In this document: one piece after another, positions 61,390 to 64,000 of the stretch
Layout of the letters: each line of letters starts with the position of its first letter
How positions within the stretch are numbered: the stretch's first letter is position 1
NCBI GenBank assembly: GCA_036655355.1
Contig: JAVVQG010000004.1
Location: 124,001 to 188,000 of the forward strand
DNA: 64,000 bases
Reading direction: 5' to 3'
Source: JAUNSR01 sp036655355
GTDB taxonomy: Bacteria; Bacteroidota; Bacteroidia; Bacteroidales; JAUNSR01
The notes under the pieces: generated by a model
Told to the model about the DNA's origin: nothing
Seen by the model: the letters and a program-made list of their open reading frames with translations, nothing else
Database searches by the model: none
Made by a program: the position numbers and the translations under genes

Positions 61390-61905
61390 ATGCTGAACTT
61401 ACAAAACTTCACGGCAATTGACTTTGAAACAGCCAATTACAAACGAACAAGCGCATGTTCCATCGGATTGGTCAAAGTGGAAAACGGAGAGATCGTGGCA
61501 GAGAAATGCTGCTTCATCAAACCGCAACCGAATTACTTCATACCTTCTTTCATCGATATTCATCACATCACGCCGGATATGGTTACCGACGCCCCCCTCT
61601 TCGGAGAGCTGTGGCCCGATATCCGTGAATTCATTGAAGATTCCGAGGCATTGGTGGCTCACAACGCCACTTTTGACATGAGCGTCCTAAAAGCATGTTT
61701 GGAGATGGAAATGATTCGCTCCTACCTACCCCCTTCTGTATGCACGGTAAAGCTTTCCCGACAGCACTTGAAATTCCTCATCAACCACAAGCTGAATACG
61801 GTTTGCGAATATTTCAATATCGAATTAGATCATCATGAGGCATTAAGTGACGCTCGCGGAGCCGCGCGCATCATCCTGGAGCTGAACAAAATGGAGAAGG
61901 AATAA
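61390..61905 (+). CDS. DEDDh 3'-5' exonuclease (DnaQ-like)
   Basis: A 171-residue stand-alone exonuclease. ExoI is AIDFETAN (Asp/Glu), ExoII is VAHNATFDMSVL with the Asp, and ExoIII is HHEALSDARGAARI with the His and Asp, giving a complete DEDDh set. Proteins of this size act on DNA or RNA ends in repair or degradation. The start lies 10 bp after the HMA-CDF stop, so the two are probably co-transcribed; whether they are functionally linked is doubtful. Confidence 0.9.
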   Translation: MLNLQNFTAIDFETANYKRTSACSIGLVKVENGEIVAEKCCFIKPQPNYFIPSFIDIHHITPDMVTDAPLFGELWPDIREFIEDSEALVAHNATFDMSVLKACLEMEMIRSYLPPSVCTVKLSRQHLKFLINHKLNTVCEYFNIELDHHEALSDARGAARIILELNKMEKE

Positions 61906-62026
61906 AACCGTTAAATATTTAAATATATTAATATCAGTATCCGATCATTAATTTATAAACAATTCCCTTGCTGAGAATCAGACAGATGATTATTTTTCGG
62001 TTTCAACCAATCAAATACTTTTTAAT

Positions 62027-63193
62027 ATGAGAAAAACACTCCTTATCGCATTATTACTATGCGCTACTTTTCTTATACATGCACAAACAGAGCCGGTAAT
62101 CGTTGGTGCCGAGCAAACCGACGAATACTTTCCGATACTTAAGAACAAACGAATCGCGATTTTCTCAAACCACACGGGGCTTGTTGGCGATAAACACCTA
62201 CTCGATGTGCTGTTGGAAAACAATTACAATGTGGTTGCGATCTTCTCCCCGGAGCATGGATTCCGAGGCAATGCCGATGCCGGAGAGCACGTATCGAGTT
62301 CGGTGGATCAGAAAACCGGAGTGCCCATTCTTTCTTTATACGATGGTAATCTGGGACGTCCGGGCGAGGAGTCGATGCGTAAATTCGATCTGCTGATCGT
62401 GGACATTCAGGATGTAGGCCTTCGTTTCTACACCTATTACGCCTCCATGGTACGTTTGATGGATGCGTGTGCCCAGTACAACCGCAAAATGTTGATTCTC
62501 GATCGCCCCAACCCAAACGGACATTATGTTGACGGTCCGATTCTCGATATGAAATATAAATCGGGAGTGGGTTGGCTTCCCATTCCCATCGTACACGGCA
62601 TGACGCTTGGAGAACTGGCATTGATGGTAAACGGTGAGCGGTGGTTGCCGGCTTCAAGAATCTGCGATGTAACGGTCATCCCGTGCAAAAACTATACACA
62701 TCAGACCATGTACCGATTACCGGTGGCGCCATCACCGAATCTACCAAACATGAAATCGGTCTACCTCTACCCTTCCACGTGCTTTTTCGAGGCCACTCCG
62801 GTAAGTTTGGGACGCGGCACCTCTTTGCCGTTTCAAATTTACGGACACCCCAACATGGAAGGATATGAATACAGCTTCACCCCACAAAGCATCCCCGGAG
62901 CAAAAAATCCGCCCCAACTTGGTAAAAAATGCTACGGTGTGAACCTGACTCACTTAAGCGATGAAGAGATCTGGAAGAAAGGCGTTGACCTCACCTATGT
63001 AATCGACGCATACCGCAACCTCAACATGGAGGACCATTTTTTCCGTTCATTTTTCGAATTGCTAGTGGGTACGGATTATGTCCGGAAAATGATCAAAGAG
63101 GGAAAAAGCGCAGAAGAGATAAAAGAGAGATGGAAAGACGATGTTGCGCTTTTCAAAAAACAACGCCGCCCCTATCTCCTCTATCGGGAATAA
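62027..63193 (+). CDS. namZ: Exported DUF1343 exo-beta-N-acetylmuramidase (NamZ-like)
   Basis: A 388-residue secreted protein of the DUF1343 family. A signal peptide (TLLIALLLCATFLIHAQ) precedes the conserved block RIAIFSNHTGLVG, then FSPEHGFRGNADAGEH, the motif VDIQDVGLRFYTYYASM and RPNPNGHYVDGPIL. Family members such as NamZ remove N-acetylmuramic acid from the non-reducing end of murein chains, used in recycling. The gene's 3' end overlaps that of the convergent regulator by 13 bp. NAG/MurNAc-uptake genes are not in this window. Confidence 0.9.
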   Translation: MRKTLLIALLLCATFLIHAQTEPVIVGAEQTDEYFPILKNKRIAIFSNHTGLVGDKHLLDVLLENNYNVVAIFSPEHGFRGNADAGEHVSSSVDQKTGVPILSLYDGNLGRPGEESMRKFDLLIVDIQDVGLRFYTYYASMVRLMDACAQYNRKMLILDRPNPNGHYVDGPILDMKYKSGVGWLPIPIVHGMTLGELALMVNGERWLPASRICDVTVIPCKNYTHQTMYRLPVAPSPNLPNMKSVYLYPSTCFFEATPVSLGRGTSLPFQIYGHPNMEGYEYSFTPQSIPGAKNPPQLGKKCYGVNLTHLSDEEIWKKGVDLTYVIDAYRNLNMEDHFFRSFFELLVGTDYVRKMIKEGKSAEEIKERWKDDVALFKKQRRPYLLYRE

Positions 63194-63765
63194 AACGTTC
63201 CACCACCCAGCTTCTCTTTTACAACGATTTTATTCTTTATCAACACGTTCAGATCTCTTACCGCCGTTGTTTTACTGCATTGATTGATTTGTGCAACCTG
63301 TGCGGAATCCACACGACCGTTTGTCTGAATCAACTTCAGTATATTTTGTGCCCGCTCCAACTCGTTGGGCATCTCTTCCTTGCGGCTCTGTACTACAACG
63401 AATTTAACTGATTTCAGCGTTTCAAGAAATTTACCCGTAGGATGCACATTAATCCCGTTAATCCGGAAATTCCGTTTGTTGAGTTTCCGGTTCTCTTCCA
63501 CCAACTCTCCTCTCAAACTTGGATAAAATGTTCCCAATGCCCCCAATTGCACTGATCGGCCGTGTGCAAACTCATGCAACAATTCATGCGCCAAAGCACT
63601 TATCGCACCCTCTACATCCGGCGTTGACAAACTACATCGCGTACTAATGTTTAGGCAAATGCTTTCAAGCGATGTAATTTCTTCAAACTTGATACGGGCA
63701 ATGTACCTTCTTTTAGACTCTTCCTGCAAGAGTTTGTTCTCATGCAACTCAATTTTAATACTCAT
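63181..63765 (-). CDS. HU-like DNA-binding protein with C-terminal winged helix
   Basis: A 194-residue protein. The N-terminal half resembles the Bacteroidetes HU-like fold (DVEGAISALAHELLHEFAHGRSVQLGALGTFYPSLRG). The C-terminal 65 residues look like a winged helix-turn-helix (NILKLIQTNGRVDSAQVAQINQCSKTTAVRDLNVLIKNKIVV) of the DeoR or LexA/MarR type. The combination suggests an architectural regulator. No target is identified. Its stop overlaps the namZ end by 13 bp; the upstream region on the minus strand holds the second copy of the GC-rich element. Confidence 0.75.
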   Translation of the reverse strand: MSIKIELHENKLLQEESKRRYIARIKFEEITSLESICLNISTRCSLSTPDVEGAISALAHELLHEFAHGRSVQLGALGTFYPSLRGELVEENRKLNKRNFRINGINVHPTGKFLETLKSVKFVVVQSRKEEMPNELERAQNILKLIQTNGRVDSAQVAQINQCSKTTAVRDLNVLIKNKIVVKEKLGGGTFYSR

Positions 63766-63804
63766 GGTAAATAATTTAATTTAGATTTATTATAACTCTA
63801 TTGT

Positions 63805-63880
63805 CACCGCCTTGGTTCGACCGAACCAAGGGCTTGCTTCGACCGAAGCAAGGCGGTGCTTCGACTGAACCAAGGCGGTG
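63805..63880. repeat. GC-rich 76-bp repeat element, copy 2
   Basis: Same 76-bp length and layout as 11784-11859: an inverted arm CACCGCCTTGGTTCG followed by three 22-bp-spaced units ending in GGCGGTG (the first reads GGGCTTG). It lies upstream of the HU-wHTH gene, within its probable promoter region. Confidence 0.85.
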
Positions 63881-64000
63881 CATTTTCCGATATATAGTAT
63901 CACAAAGAAAATTTAAAGGAACAGTTCTGAATTATATAGGAATAAACTGAACTGCATTGGAAAAGTAGTAATAGAGAGGAGTAATTGTTTACAAATGCAA

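Overview
The window is chromosomal DNA from a member of the Bacteroidales (Bacteroidota). Promoters read TAnnTTTG at -7, sometimes with a TTTG or TTG element 18-19 bp upstream, and classical Shine-Dalgarno sequences are scarce. The gene set is typical of the order: rprXY, a cluster of SurA-like foldases with an OstA-like protein, tig-clpP-clpX-recQ, a second EF-G, a PorE-like OmpA lipoprotein, a DUF1343 muramidase and a HU-like DNA-binding protein. I cannot fix the genus; a relative of Parabacteroides or Dysgonomonas would fit. No insertion sequence, phage, integrase, CRISPR array, rRNA or conjugative gene is visible, so this looks like core genome.

Layout. 1-11700: the 3' part of a DUF5074 propeller protein, an AraC regulator, a convergent RND efflux operon (adaptor, permease, outer-membrane channel), an M23 peptidase and a C69 dipeptidase. 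11700-16800: an isolated sulfatase, a phosphohexomutase and an NlpC/P60 hydrolase. 16800-28800: mutL, then an envelope-biogenesis operon (three SurA/PpiC-like proteins, an OstA-like protein, a small membrane protein), a secreted alpha/beta hydrolase and guaB. 28900-34800: recQ, clpX, clpP and tig. 35100-41800: an RRM protein, a CPBP protease, lptB divergent from mlaE-mlaF, a C45-like hydrolase, and the rpsF-rpsR-rplI operon. 42000-51600: a DUF1622 protein, a MarR regulator with a lipase-like hydrolase, plsC, a 56-residue membrane protein, rprXY, an EF-G2-type factor, and a two-gene ThrE exporter divergent from a LysR regulator. 52700-64000: hemW, a DUF2027/Smr protein, queA, DUF2007, the PorE-like lipoprotein, a DMT transporter, tRNA-Met(CAU), an HMA-CDF fusion transporter, a DEDDh exonuclease, a NamZ-like muramidase and a HU-wHTH regulator.

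How the genes fit together. Much of the window serves the cell envelope. SurA-like chaperones, OstA-like and LptB act on outer-membrane protein and LPS assembly; MlaEF acts on lipid asymmetry; PlsC on phospholipid synthesis; NlpC/P60, M23 and NamZ on murein turnover; RprXY on signalling; and the RND pump on export. The rest is housekeeping: proteolysis, translation, repair, purine synthesis and tRNA modification.

The least explained material is non-coding. One family of intergenic repeats of about 95 bp has at least six recognisable copies (one tandem). A second, GC-rich 76-bp element has two copies near opposite ends of the window. Also notable are a 14-residue tandem repeat in the MutL linker, an EF-G paralogue lacking the catalytic histidine, and two 21-bp-spaced direct repeats upstream of the HMA-CDF transporter. 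I found no clear multi-gene system of unknown type.
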